A DNA stretch of 64,000 bases. It comes from an uncultured Prevotellaceae bacterium. GTDB lineage: Bacteria > Bacteroidota > Bacteroidia > Bacteroidales > Bacteroidaceae. This document shows, in pieces, positions 1-8,957 of this stretch; the first letter of the stretch is position 1; every line of letters begins with the position of its first letter. A program made the position numbers and the translations under genes. The stretch spans positions 1 through 64,000 of the forward strand of contig ONTS01000008.1 in assembly GCA_900320845.1 (NCBI GenBank), read 5' to 3'. A model generated the notes under the pieces. That model did not search any database, was not told where the DNA came from, and worked only from the letters and a program-made list of their open reading frames with translations.

Positions 1-385
1 GTACTCACAGACCACCAAGTCACTCAGCGAGTTCCACCAGATAATAGAATACTGCAGGGAGCACATGGAAAAGGGTGCCACCTTTGAGTCGTTTGACACT
101 ATATGCCGTTCCGTAGCCAACCGTATGCCCAGCATCTGCGAGTTTGCCCGCAAACACGAGTTGGTGCTCTTCGTATGCGGCAGAAAGAGCAGTAACGGCA
201 AGGTGCTATACAACGCCTGCCGCGAGCATAACCCCAACACTCACCTTATAGAGGGGCCCGACGAGATAGACGTGGCATGGCTGCAGGGCATTGACAGCAT
301 CGGTATATGTGGTGCTACGAGTACGCCAAAATGGCTCATGGAGCAATGCAGGGAGAAGGTGGAAGGGATGAAGGATGAAGGATGA
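1..385 (+). CDS. ispH: 4-hydroxy-3-methylbut-2-enyl diphosphate reductase (IspH), C-terminal part, cut by window start
   Basis: The reading frame is open from base 2 and begins with a YSQTTKSL segment, the IspH region carrying a substrate-contacting Thr. It retains the third cluster Cys (FDTICRS), the KSSNGK substrate-binding segment and the GATSTPKWLM motif near the end. IspH is a [4Fe-4S] enzyme that reduces HMBPP to IPP and DMAPP in the MEP isoprenoid pathway. The start and the first two cluster cysteines lie outside the window. The last residues and the stop are encoded by a GGATGAA tandem repeat, so the C-terminus is probably variable. A complete second IspH is at 37603-38481, similar but clearly not identical. 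cmk follows on the same strand. Confidence 0.93.
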   Translation, partial: YSQTTKSLSEFHQIIEYCREHMEKGATFESFDTICRSVANRMPSICEFARKHELVLFVCGRKSSNGKVLYNACREHNPNTHLIEGPDEIDVAWLQGIDSIGICGATSTPKWLMEQCREKVEGMKDEG

Positions 386-437
386 AGGATGAGGGATGAG
401 GGATGAAGGGATGAAGGATGAAGGAAGAAGGATGAGG
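366..437. repeat. tandem 7-mer repeat (GGATGAA/GGATGAG)
   Basis: About ten imperfect copies of GGATGAA or GGATGAG run from inside the last ispH codons into the intergenic region. The array supplies the ispH stop codon, because TGA is contained in each unit. It is a purine-rich microsatellite likely to vary in copy number. Confidence 0.85.
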
Positions 438-459
438 GTCTATATGGTAATAGTCCCAA

Positions 460-548
460 ACAACCAAACGACTAAACACCCAAACAACTAAACGACTAAA
501 CGACCAAACAACCAAACAACCAAACGACTAAACGACCAAACGACCAAT
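460..548. repeat. tandem ACTAAACG/ACCAAACA-type 8-mer repeat before cmk
   Basis: About eleven degenerate copies of an 8-mer (AAACGACT, AAACGACC, AAACAACC) end one base before the cmk start codon, so the array occupies the whole ribosome-binding region. It resembles the ACTAAAAACC tails of the dispersed repeat elements elsewhere in the window. Confidence 0.8.
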
Positions 549-549
549 A

Positions 550-1239
550 ATGAAAAAAATAACGATAGCAATTGACGGCCACTCATCATGTGGCAAAAGT
601 ACCATGGCGAAAGACCTGGCTCGTGAAGTCGGATATGTTTATGTCGACACAGGTGCCATGTATCGTGCCGTGACACTCTATGGGCTACGCAACGGCATGA
701 TCGACAAGGCGACACACCACGTCGACACCAAACAACTCATACAACATCTTGACAACATCCACATCACCTTCCAACGCGACGACGCTCAACGCCTGCATAC
801 CATGCTCAACGACCAGAACGTGGAACGCGACATTCGCGGCATGGACGTCGCTGCATGCGTCAGCCATGTAGCAGCCATCCCCGAGGTGCGCGCAGCACTC
901 GTCAGACAACAGCAGCGCATGGGAGAACAGAAAGGCATCGTCATGGACGGACGCGACATAGGAACAGTGGTGTTTCCCAACGCAGAACTGAAGGTGTTTG
1001 TCACCGCCTCAGCCGAAGTGAGGGCTCAACGACGCTATGATGAACTCATCGCCAAAGGAGCAAAAGCTGACTATCAAGACATCCTTGCCAACGTTATGGA
1101 GCGCGACCGCATAGACACCACACGGGAGACCTCGCCCCTGCGCAAAGCCGACGACGCACTCACACTCGACAATAGCAACATGACGCCCGACGAACAACTC
1201 CAGTGGCTTATCGAGAAAGTGCAACAACGACTCAGCTGA
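550..1239 (+). CDS. cmk: cytidylate kinase
   Basis: Phosphorylates CMP and dCMP with ATP in the cytoplasm. The 229 residues match the family length. Visible motifs are the P-loop GHSSCGKST at residues 10-18, the nucleotide-monophosphate segment DTGAMYR at 33-39, and DGRDIG at 133-138, which is characteristic of bacterial Cmk. The start is the ATG directly after a tandem 8-mer repeat, and the encoded [10 protein letters not shown] is the normal Cmk N-terminus. Cmk next to ispH is a common Bacteroidota arrangement, which supports the upstream partial gene as the ancestral ispH. Confidence 0.97.
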   Translation: MKKITIAIDGHSSCGKSTMAKDLAREVGYVYVDTGAMYRAVTLYGLRNGMIDKATHHVDTKQLIQHLDNIHITFQRDDAQRLHTMLNDQNVERDIRGMDVAACVSHVAAIPEVRAALVRQQQRMGEQKGIVMDGRDIGTVVFPNAELKVFVTASAEVRAQRRYDELIAKGAKADYQDILANVMERDRIDTTRETSPLRKADDALTLDNSNMTPDEQLQWLIEKVQQRLS

Positions 1240-1390
1240 AAAGACAGACTACGGATATTATGGATGAATAGGGATTGAGATAACATGGCTGATAAGACAG
1301 ACCACTGCTAACACGGATATACACGGATTGAAAGAAAGAGTTTCTCCATCCGTGCCCCCTCCCATCCATAACCGATAACCATTCCTCATT

Positions 1391-2134
1391 ATGCTCTCGC
1401 ACAACGAACAAAAACTCATTCGCTCTCTTGTCCACAATAAGTACAGGCAGCGACATCAGCTCTTTGTTGCTGAAGGGCATAAAGTCATTGAGACCATCTC
1501 GACACGCTACAAGCCCGTCAAAGTCTTCGCCACCGAAGAGACGGCAGACAGAATCGTCGCCCCGTCCGTGTCGCCCACCATCGTCACGCCCCGCGAGCTG
1601 CAACAGGTCAGTAACCTCCAACATCCGCAAGGCATGCTCGCCCTCTTTCCGCTGCCCGCCACTATATACACCCCTTTCCCGCCCCAACTCACCCTCGCCC
1701 TTGACGCCATACAAGACCCCGGAAACCTCGGCACCATCATACGTATAGCCGACTGGTTCGGCATACAGCACATCGTATGCAGCCAAGACACCGCCGACGC
1801 CTACGCACCCAAAGCCATTCAGGCAACGATGGGAAGCATAGCTCATGTCGACATACAATATACCGACCTGCCACAATGGCTCGACAGTCTGCCCGACGAC
1901 TTCCCCGCATTCGCTACAACACTCGACGGAGACAATCTCTACGAAGCTCAGCTCCCAGCCAATGCCGTCATCGTCATGGGCAACGAGGGTAACGGAGTGA
2001 GCCAAGAGGTGCAGCAACGCTTGAGCAAAAAGCTGTACATCCCTTCCTACAATAACCAAGAGAAAGGGGCAGAGAGCCTCAACGTCGCCATGGCTACAGC
2101 CATCATCTGTGCAGAATGGAGAAGAAGAGGGTGA
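1391..2134 (+). CDS. TrmH/SpoU-family RNA 2'-O-methyltransferase
   Basis: Probable SAM-dependent 2'-O-ribose methyltransferase of rRNA or tRNA with the SPOUT knotted fold. The N-terminal 90 residues form the substrate-binding domain (LFVAEGHKVIETI). The three SpoU motifs are present: DPGNLGTIIR at 109-118, MGNEGNGVS at 196-204 and GAESLNVAMA at 226-235. Length is 247 residues. It lies on the same strand as cmk after a 150-bp gap and ends before a strong terminator hairpin at 2201-2239. The exact modified nucleotide cannot be told from sequence. Confidence 0.93.
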   Translation: MLSHNEQKLIRSLVHNKYRQRHQLFVAEGHKVIETISTRYKPVKVFATEETADRIVAPSVSPTIVTPRELQQVSNLQHPQGMLALFPLPATIYTPFPPQLTLALDAIQDPGNLGTIIRIADWFGIQHIVCSQDTADAYAPKAIQATMGSIAHVDIQYTDLPQWLDSLPDDFPAFATTLDGDNLYEAQLPANAVIVMGNEGNGVSQEVQQRLSKKLYIPSYNNQEKGAESLNVAMATAIICAEWRRRG

Positions 2135-2200
2135 AGAGAAAACAACAAAGACAGAGGAATAACAAAATAGTGATTACGCCATAGAGGAATAGTCACATAC

Positions 2201-2239
2201 CAAAATCATTGATATTGGTCACCAATATCAATGATTTTG
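2201..2239. terminator. bidirectional terminator, perfect 19-bp inverted repeat
   Basis: CAAAATCATTGATATTGGT and its exact reverse complement surround a single central base (2220). It lies between the convergent TrmH gene and the 84-residue acidic protein gene, and the A/T ends give a U-tract in both directions. Its core closely resembles the hairpin at 57181-57217. Confidence 0.85.
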
Positions 2240-2266
2240 CATTTCAGTTAAGCAATAAGCATTTTC

Positions 2267-2521
2267 CTATTGCAGTCTGACAACATTATTTTTCCAGTCA
2301 TCATCCCACAACCTACGGCTAAATCTCAGTGGTGGTAATTGGAAATAGAACTCGTCGTCCTCCATATCATCCTCAAAGCCTTCAAAGTCCAGGTCCTTAC
2401 CGTCCGAATCTTCAGGTATAGTGGTGCCCGAGACAGCAATGACAAGATCGTCTGCCATGACAGCCCTCGGCCCGATGGTGATCGTCGCCGCTGTCGGAGT
2501 AGGATATCGTTTCTTCTTCAT
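2267..2521 (-). CDS. small acidic protein of unknown function
   Basis: Eighty-four residues. It starts 7 bp after the stop of the BspA-like gene and ends just before a strong terminator, so it is probably co-transcribed with it. The N-terminus MKKKRYPTPT has the Y-x-x-P pattern I associate with many short Prevotella and Bacteroides proteins. The middle is hydrophobic and small-residue-rich (VMADDLVIAVSGTT), and residues 36-57 are strongly acidic (EDSDGKDLDFEG, DDMEDDEF). It shows no recognisable domain, membrane segment or classical signal peptide. The position and composition argue for a real gene. Function unknown. Confidence 0.6.
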   Translation of the reverse strand: MKKKRYPTPTAATITIGPRAVMADDLVIAVSGTTIPEDSDGKDLDFEGFEDDMEDDEFYFQLPPLRFSRRLWDDDWKNNVVRLQ

Positions 2522-2528
2522 TGCTGTC

Positions 2529-4513
2529 TTATTTTACCATCATCTTTTTGTTACCTATAATATATATGCCGGGTTTCAGACTGTTGGCATTGTCGTATCG
2601 TCTGCCCTGCAGGTCGTAGATAGGCGGTCCGTCGGTGGCAGATGCTGTGGGCGGTGTGTCGATACCTGTCGTTACAGCATCTTCAAAGCTGAACACTACC
2701 TCCTTGGCGTTGAACGTATAGTTGTTCGGTATTCGCAGATAAGCTTTGTTTTGCGACAGAGTACCCTCGGAACTGTACGACTTGAAACGTCCGTTGTTCA
2801 GCCCGTAGCACTCATAGGTCGTCGAACCTTCAGTCTCTATGGGATAGACGTGCATGTAGCAGGGTGCGCCTTCCAGCAGGTTAGGCTCGGAGAGCGTCGT
2901 CTGGTTCCCACTGAAGCAGTCGTTCTCGCCCATCTTGTAAGAGAATGTCTTGCCAGGTTCACTCACCAGAACAACGCCAGTATAGTCGTTGTTGTCATCA
3001 CCTGTACGCGAAGGGATATAGTTCACAGGCTTCATGATGATGTAGGTACCCGAAAACTCAGTACCATCAAGCTCGGTGACATCGCCTTTCTTGGCTTCTG
3101 TAGCTATGTATGCCTTCACACCGTTTGCCAGTGTGGCATCGGTAAGGTCAATGTCAAAGTCACGGCACAGTGTGGTAAGCTGTTTGGCAGTCGTGCCGGG
3201 AATCTCAGCCGACACCGTAGTGATACTACTCATGGCTTCTCTTTCCCAAGACTGATAAGGGTTAATTAATTGTTCGTACCCAATGTCATTCTTTCCTGCT
3301 ATACTGCTGTACAAAGGCAACAGACTTTCCTTGGTATATATATTGGCATGTATGCTGCCACCATAGTAGCGCGATCTCGTCTCGGCGTTAGGATACAATA
3401 CAATTGGAGTCAATGCTGTCACCACGGCATCTGCACCTTGGCTGCCCATCATGTATATCTCCTTACATTCGCTCGGTATCGACCCTACCATCAGCTTGGT
3501 GTTGGCAGGAATGGTGATGCGCTCCAAGGGATTTTGGATGAATGCAAAAGAATCTATCAGCTCCAATGTTGAATGCAAAACGATGCTACGTAACTCTTCC
3601 CTGACGCCTGAGAAAGCACCGCCGCCAATCTCCTTGACATGCGTGGGCACCTTATACTGATAACGCCGACCCAGCAGCTTCTGCCCGGCGGAGAAGAATA
3701 TCAAGCGTGTCTTATCTTTGTTGAAAATGATGCCCTCCTCATTGCCTTCGCCCATGGTGAAGTGTTGGCAATCGGGCTTGATGGTGATGTTGCTCAGTTG
3801 ATAGTTGTTGAACAACACACTGTTGCCGAAATAGCGTAACGTGCTGGGCATGTGCAGCTCTTGCAACTGATAGATGAAAGCGAAGGCAAAGCTGCCAATG
3901 CTTTCCACGCCTTCCGGTATGGTGATGGCAGACAGTTTGTTGCACCACATGAAAGCGAAAGGACCTATCGTCTTCAGCGTGGAGGGAAGGGTTATTGAGG
4001 TAAGGGCGAGACGACAGTCGTAAAAAGCACCTTTACCGATATACTCCACACCGTCTTCAAACGTGATGGAACTCATGCCGCACCAGTTGAAAGCACCTTC
4101 TTCAATGCGCTTCACGCTGCCGGGGATGGTTAGCCCAACACCGATATTGGTAATGACATCAGTAAATGTGGTGCCGAAGCTGGCACCGTTAAAGGCAAAC
4201 CTGCCGATGACTTCCACATTGCTCGGCGTCTCAAATGTGACGCTGGTAATATGTGATAGTACTTGTCAATAACACCACCTGAAAAGGCGTAGGCAGCAAT
4301 GGCTGTCACAGGGTAGTCCACACCTTCATAGTTTACCGTGGCAGGAATATATATGTCTTCAAGGTTGTAGGAATTGCGACCTGTCAGTGTGGCGGCACCA
4401 TTCTGAATGGAATAGTTTAAGTCGTCTACCGTGATGTCCGTCTGAGCTACAGCAGACAGAGAGGAAACCCAGATGAAAAGGGTAGTGCAGAGGGCAATTA
4501 GCTTATTCATCAC
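2529..4513 (-). pseudogene. secreted BspA-type leucine-rich-repeat protein, interrupted by a frameshift
   Basis: The N-terminal part (4513 down to about 4250) has a signal peptide with an A-x-A-like end (LSAVAQTD) and the first repeat. The downstream frame continues with LRR_5 repeats such as IPGSVKRIEEGAF and ITLPSTLKTIGPFAF, then a C-terminal beta-rich region ending in YDLQGRRYDN and LKPGIYIIGNKKMMVK. That tail resembles the short C-terminal sorting-type domains of Bacteroidota secreted proteins. The two frames join if one AT of a CACATATTACC stretch near 4250 is removed, giving HITSVTFE. BspA-like proteins bind host proteins or other bacteria at the cell surface. It may be a real inactivation, slipped-strand variation, or a sequence error. 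Confidence 0.85.
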
Positions 4514-4669
4514 TTATATTCTATTTTTGTTTTTTACTGTGTGGAAGCCTTATGGCTTTTGCTGACGCAACAAAAAAGTGGGAGAAAAAAACTGTTATGC
4601 CAAAAAAGAAAAATCTTTGTTTGGCGAATAAAGACCCATTATTTTTCCGAAATTCTTTTGTTGTCAGTG

Positions 4670-4677
4670 CAAAAGTA
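4670..4677 (-). promoter_or_regulatory. -7 box (TACTTTTG) for the BspA-like gene
   Basis: The reverse-strand TACTTTTG matches the Bacteroidota TAnnTTTG box. It would give a leader of about 150 nt before the start codon at 4513. Confidence 0.5.
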
Positions 4678-4762
4678 ATGTATTTTTCTTTTATATGCTA
4701 TTTTATCGAATACTTTTTTCTTTTCTATAGCATATATCAACCCTCATGTCGGCACCATCGCT

Positions 4763-6007
4763 CTACAACTGGAAGCGATGTGTGCCTGTGGCGCGGCGCG
4801 GTGTGCGGTTGTCGTCGTAGGATGGGGCAGAAGGACTCTGTTGCCCTTGCGCCTGAGCCGAAGGGTTGACCAGTCCCTTATTCCTATATATATTATAACG
4901 CTGCATGACGAGGTTCACATAGTCGTAAGTCTCGTTGCCACGCATGTAGCCGTAGCTCACCACGGGGTCGTTGAAGTATTCGGGTAGAGAGAGCTTCAGC
5001 ACATACTGTGCCACCACGTCCCAACGTCTGTGGTTGTCTCCATGCTTATGTGCCAGCTTCATGGCATCGCGTATGTGTCCGGAGCCTCCGTTGTATGCCG
5101 CCAGAGCAAAGCGCAGACGCTCGTCGCCGGGAGGAATGTCCATGAAGAGGGTCAGCAGTGAGCGCAGTGTGCGGGCGCCGCCGCTGATATTTGTGGCAGG
5201 GTCGAATATCTCGTAATCGCTGATGCCCAGCTTGCGGGCCGTGGCAGGCATCAGCTGCATCAGTCCTTTAGCCCCTGCCCACGACTGCGCCATGGGGTCG
5301 AAGCGCGACTCCTGATAGCTCAGTGCAGCCAGCAGACGCCAGTCGACGCCGACAGTGGAGGCATAGCGTTGGAAGAGGTGGTCGTAACGTGAGATCATGC
5401 CTTTGCGCTCGTTGAGCAATGGTGCCTCGAAGGAGTAGGAGCGAGGCTGTGGCAGACGCCCGTAGCGCTCTGCCTCCTCAGCCAGTGCCAGACAGCTATC
5501 GTCGTACCAGTCGTCCAACGCCGTGGCAAGCTCTGTGTTGTCGGTATAGACATACCATGCAGTGCCGCCCACAGCCACACGCGTCAGTTTGTCGTGTTGT
5601 CTGCCTGTATCAGCCTTACGTGCAGCCTCCGTCTTAGTGGTGTCATTGGCAGCCGCCCCGCGCACAATGCCTATGTCGCCCTCGCCGCGGCGCAGACGCG
5701 TAAACAGCTCGGTGGTGTCCTTACATAGATCCACACGCAACGACACGCCCAGTTGGTTGGCAAACTGTTGGCAGAGCTGAAACTGCAGACCCATGCCGCG
5801 CCCGTGGTAGTCGTAGTAGGTGTCGGGCCCGGAGAGCGTGAGTAATATCATCTCGCCCTGCATCAACATCTCATCCATGCTGAAGTGTTGCACCTGTTCT
5901 GCCGTGTCACCGATGACGGTACCCCACGGTGTGAGGCGCGAGCGTTGCTGACAACCTGACAGGCAGCCTGCCAGCAGCAGGATGAGGAGTATGCGTGTGT
6001 GGGTCAT
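4763..6007 (-). CDS. MltF-like membrane-bound lytic murein transglycosylase (lipoprotein)
   Basis: Cleaves peptidoglycan glycan strands non-hydrolytically at the envelope. I chose the ATG at 6007 because it overlaps the upstream ABC-F stop as ATGA and gives a proper lipoprotein signal with two possible lipoboxes (LLAGC, CLSGC). Residues about 45-195 resemble the periplasmic solute-binding domain of MltF (LQFQLCQQFANQLGVSLRVD). Residues about 215-330 form the SLT domain, with catalytic Glu233 in SYQESRFDP and GLMQLMPAT at 248-256. Length is 414 residues. Translational coupling to the ABC-F gene suggests an operon of engB-independent housekeeping genes. Confidence 0.93.
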   Translation of the reverse strand: MTHTRILLILLLAGCLSGCQQRSRLTPWGTVIGDTAEQVQHFSMDEMLMQGEMILLTLSGPDTYYDYHGRGMGLQFQLCQQFANQLGVSLRVDLCKDTTELFTRLRRGEGDIGIVRGAAANDTTKTEAARKADTGRQHDKLTRVAVGGTAWYVYTDNTELATALDDWYDDSCLALAEEAERYGRLPQPRSYSFEAPLLNERKGMISRYDHLFQRYASTVGVDWRLLAALSYQESRFDPMAQSWAGAKGLMQLMPATARKLGISDYEIFDPATNISGGARTLRSLLTLFMDIPPGDERLRFALAAYNGGSGHIRDAMKLAHKHGDNHRRWDVVAQYVLKLSLPEYFNDPVVSYGYMRGNETYDYVNLVMQRYNIYRNKGLVNPSAQAQGQQSPSAPSYDDNRTPRRATGTHRFQL

Positions 6008-7809
6008 TCTTCTTGCAGTTGCATCCATCTGAGGGTCTTATCGTCAATGAGCTGTTGCAGCAACTGGTATTGCTCTGCCATCCGTTGCCGCTCCATGTGG
6101 TCAATGTCGGGGCTGCCGAGCGACGCTTCCAGCTCATGCAGCTGAGCCTCGAATTGCGGCAGCTCTTTCTCTATCTGTTCCAGTTCGTACTTAGCCTTGA
6201 ACGTCAGCTTGCGCGGCTTGCCGTCGGCAGGCTTCTGTGGCGCACCCTTGCCGACGCTGCGGCTGTCATTCTTCGAGTTCGTGCCCTTGTTCTTATGGCT
6301 GTCGGCAGTAGACTCGTCGCTCTTACGGCCCTGTTGCCACTGCCGGTACTGCGTGTAGTTGCCGGGGAAGTCGTCTATCTGTCCACCGCCGCGGAACACC
6401 AGCAGATGATCTACCACCTTATCCATGAAGTAGCGGTCGTGGCTGACGATGATGACGCATCCAGGAAAGTCATACAGCCATTCTTCCAGCACCTGCAGCG
6501 TTTGTATGTCGAGGTCGTTCGTTGGCTCGTCAAGCACGAGGAAGTTGGGGTTCTGCATCAGCACCGTGCAGAGGTATAGCTTGCGCCGTTCGCCGCCGCT
6601 GAGCTTAGCGACGAAACTATGTTGCTGTGCCGGACTGAAGAGGAAATGTTCCAGAAGCTGTGAGGCAGAGAGCTGACGTCCGCGGCCCAGGTTGATGTAT
6701 TCGGCAATGTTGCGAACCACGTCAATCACCTTGTCCTGCTCGTCAAACTGCAGTCCCTCCTGTGAGAAGTAGCCGAAGCGTACCGTCTCGCCGATGTCGA
6801 AGCGTCCGCCGTCGGGCTGCTCCCTGCCCATAAGTAGCTTGAGGAAGGTTGACTTGCCCGTGCCGTTGTCGCCCACGATGCCCATCTTCTCAAAGCGCGA
6901 GAAGTTGTAATAGAAATCTTTCAGCAGACATGTGTCGCCGTAAGCCTTGCTGACATACTGCGCCTCAAAGATTTTGTTGCCTATATATACGCTGCTGTTC
7001 TGCAGCTTTACCGCCCTCTCCTCAATGCGTCGACGCGCCTGTTGTTGCAGTTCATAGAACGCCTCTTCCCTGTAGCGTGCCTTATGTCCGCGTGCCTGTG
7101 GCTGCCGGCGCATCCATTCCAGCTCGCGACGGTAGAGGTTGTTGGCGCGTTGCTGCTCGGCACGGGCGACGTCGAGACGTTGTTGACGCTTCTCCAGAAA
7201 GTAAGCGTAGTTGCCGCGGTAGGAGTACATCTGCCCGTTGTCAATCTCCAGGATGACATTGCACACGCGGTCGAGGAAGTAGCGGTCGTGCGTCACCATG
7301 AGCAGCGTCTTGACCGAGCGCGACAAGTAGTCCTCCATCCACTCTATCATACCAAGGTCCAAGTGGTTGGTGGGCTCATCCAGCAGCAGGATGTCAAACT
7401 CTTGCAAAAGCACCCTGGCAAGGGCGAGACGCTTCTGCTGTCCGCCACTCAACGTGTCCACACGCTGTGTCATGTCTGTGAGGTGCAGACGCGTCAGAAT
7501 CTTTTTCGCCCGTTGCTGCAACCCCTCGTCGGCATGCAGACAGCAGGCGTCGAGGACGGTAGAATCCTCGGGGAAGACAGGACTCTGCTCAAGATAGGCG
7601 ATGCGCAAGTCGCGACGATAGTTTATCGTTCCGCCGTCGGCATACTCGTGGCGTGCCAGAATAGAAAGTAATGTGGACTTACCCGTACCGTTCAGACCTA
7701 CCAATGCCACACGTTGTCCCTCCGAGATGGAAAACGTCAAGTCGCTGAACAGCATCTCATCAGCATACCGTTTCGACAAATTGTGAACATCAATATATGG
7801 TACTGGCAT
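6004..7809 (-). CDS. ABC-F family ATPase (Uup-like)
   Basis: Soluble protein with two ATP-binding cassettes, from a family that acts on ribosomes or on DNA and replication intermediates. Cassette 1 has GLNGTGKST at 38-46, LSGGQQ at 120-125 and LLLDEPTNHLD at 141-151. Cassette 2 has GDNGTGKST at 313-321, followed by LSGGERRKL and LVLDEPTNDLD. The linker is highly charged, as expected for ABC-F. Residues about 475-515 are low-complexity Ser/Lys/Asn, and the last 65 residues form a coiled coil (ELEQIEKELPQFEAQL) as in Uup. There are no membrane segments. Length is 601 residues. The gene overlaps the downstream mltF-like gene by 4 bp. Confidence 0.95.
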   Translation of the reverse strand: MPVPYIDVHNLSKRYADEMLFSDLTFSISEGQRVALVGLNGTGKSTLLSILARHEYADGGTINYRRDLRIAYLEQSPVFPEDSTVLDACCLHADEGLQQRAKKILTRLHLTDMTQRVDTLSGGQQKRLALARVLLQEFDILLLDEPTNHLDLGMIEWMEDYLSRSVKTLLMVTHDRYFLDRVCNVILEIDNGQMYSYRGNYAYFLEKRQQRLDVARAEQQRANNLYRRELEWMRRQPQARGHKARYREEAFYELQQQARRRIEERAVKLQNSSVYIGNKIFEAQYVSKAYGDTCLLKDFYYNFSRFEKMGIVGDNGTGKSTFLKLLMGREQPDGGRFDIGETVRFGYFSQEGLQFDEQDKVIDVVRNIAEYINLGRGRQLSASQLLEHFLFSPAQQHSFVAKLSGGERRKLYLCTVLMQNPNFLVLDEPTNDLDIQTLQVLEEWLYDFPGCVIIVSHDRYFMDKVVDHLLVFRGGGQIDDFPGNYTQYRQWQQGRKSDESTADSHKNKGTNSKNDSRSVGKGAPQKPADGKPRKLTFKAKYELEQIEKELPQFEAQLHELEASLGSPDIDHMERQRMAEQYQLLQQLIDDKTLRWMQLQEE

Positions 7810-7812
7810 TGG

Positions 7813-7900
7813 TTTTTAGTTTTTGGGATTAGTTTTTAGTTCTTGATGCATTTGCGTTCTTATAACTCACAACCGCTTTGCTTGTAAAACATTGTTATCG
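7813..7900 (-). repeat. dispersed intergenic repeat, copy A (minus orientation)
   Basis: On the minus strand this reads a small hairpin-like core (ACAAGCAAAGCGGTTGTGAG), then TTATAAGAACGCAAATGCATC and ACTAAAAAC-type tails. The same modules in the same order occur at 24822-24945, 25536-25668 and 26797-26924. It fills the gap between engB and the ABC-F gene. Confidence 0.75.
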
Positions 7901-8554
7901 TTAAATTATCCCTTCTATATAGTTCAGTACTTCGTCGCGGCCTTGTCGTGTCTCCGCACTGGTGATGAAGTAGGGTGGCAGTTCCTCCCAGCGTTCGCGC
8001 ATAGCTTTCAGAAACGTGTTCACATTCTGTCGTGTGCGGCCAGCCGACTGCTTGTCAGCCTTGGTGAAGACGATGGCAAAGGGGATACCTTGCTCTCCCA
8101 TCCAGTCAATGAACTCGTTGTCGATGCGCTGTGGTGGGATGCGGCTGTCGATGAGTACGAAGGTACACAACAGCTGTTCGCGGCGTTGCAGATAACGGCG
8201 TGCCATGAGGTCGATATCTTCGCGCACCGACTTTGAGCGCTTGGCAAAGCCATATCCCGGCAGGTCCACCAGATACCACTGCTGCTGTACGGCAGTCTTC
8301 TTCTTCGCTTCAGCATCGTCGGCAGTGCTGCTGCCAGACTGTATGCGACTGTCAATAAGGAAATGGTTGATGAGTAGAGTCTTGCCCGGTGTCGACGATG
8401 TCTTTGCCAACCCCTTATGCTGACACAGCATATTGATGAGACTCGACTTGCCAACATTACTGCGGCCGATGAAGGCAAACTCCATCAGTCCGTCCTCAGG
8501 ACACTGCGACACGTTGCTGCTGCTGATATGATACTGCGACTTGATAATTTCCAT
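7901..8554 (-). CDS. engB: ribosome-biogenesis GTP-binding protein EngB (YihA/YsxC)
   Basis: Essential small GTPase needed for large-subunit assembly. G1 is GRSNVGKSS at residues 30-38, G2 lies in SSTPGKT, G3 in VDLPGYG, and G4 is FTKAD. I use the start at 8554 (MEIIKSQYHI, 217 residues). A longer frame reaching 8611 is unlikely because the TATCTTTG promoter box sits at 8579-8586, inside that extension. Transcribed alone or into the ABC-F/mltF genes. Confidence 0.96.
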   Translation of the reverse strand: MEIIKSQYHISSSNVSQCPEDGLMEFAFIGRSNVGKSSLINMLCQHKGLAKTSSTPGKTLLINHFLIDSRIQSGSSTADDAEAKKKTAVQQQWYLVDLPGYGFAKRSKSVREDIDLMARRYLQRREQLLCTFVLIDSRIPPQRIDNEFIDWMGEQGIPFAIVFTKADKQSAGRTRQNVNTFLKAMRERWEELPPYFITSAETRQGRDEVLNYIEGII

Positions 8555-8578
8555 AATAATATAGGTATTACAAACTGC

Positions 8579-8586
8579 AAAGATAC
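8579..8586 (-). promoter_or_regulatory. -7 box (TATCTTTG) for engB
   Basis: Exact match to the Bacteroidota TAnnTTTG box on the minus strand, 25 bp upstream of the chosen engB start. It decides the start. Confidence 0.75.
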
Positions 8587-8770
8587 GCAAAGAAATCAAA
8601 CCACCCATCACTACAGGCAGCGAAGTTGTAAGACGATTCCCATGTGATGCACGCTCCAGGCCGTGATTAACAATCAGAAGTCTACACCAAAACGACCCTC
8701 ATTCCCCCGTCAGCATGCCCTTCCTACCATGCTCCAATCATCGAAGGCAAAAAAACAACACCACTAATTT

Positions 8771-8799
8771 GTTGCATTGACAATAATCGCCTATCTTTG
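8771..8799 (+). promoter_or_regulatory. promoter of tRNA-Leu
   Basis: A TTG element at 8771-8773 and TATCTTTG at 8792-8799, spaced as in Bacteroidota housekeeping promoters, end 24 bp before the mature tRNA. Confidence 0.75.
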
Positions 8800-8823
8800 C
8801 AGCGCTTTTTAGGAAAGCACCTC

Positions 8824-8905
8824 GCCCAGATGGCGGAATCGGTAGACGCGCTGGTCTCAAACACCAGTGGGGCAACCCGTGCCGGTTCGACCCCGGCTCT
8901 GGGTA
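8824..8905 (+). tRNA. tRNA-Leu (anticodon CAA)
   Basis: The 5' acceptor GCCCAGA pairs with TCTGGGT at 8898-8904 (one G-U pair), followed by discriminator A. The anticodon arm CTGGT-CTCAAAC-ACCAG gives anticodon CAA, reading UUG. A variable arm and the T-arm GGTTCGACCCC follow. The total of 82 nt fits a class II tRNA. CCA is not encoded. It has its own promoter and terminator. Confidence 0.96.
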
Positions 8906-8916
8906 CAAGCATTTCC

Positions 8917-8957
8917 CAATCCTCTGTGAATATATTATTTGCAGAGGATTGCTTTTT
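8917..8957 (+). terminator. intrinsic terminator of tRNA-Leu
   Basis: The 10-bp stem CAATCCTCTG / CAGAGGATTG (8917-8926, 8942-8951) is followed by CTTTTT. Confidence 0.88.

Noticed and set aside
1232-2059. 275-residue minus-strand open frame
   Set aside because: It lies fully antisense to the TrmH gene and has no domain; it is a by-product of that gene's codon use.
2421-3269. 282-residue plus-strand open frame
   Set aside because: It is antisense to the BspA-like coding region, which has clear LRR motifs.
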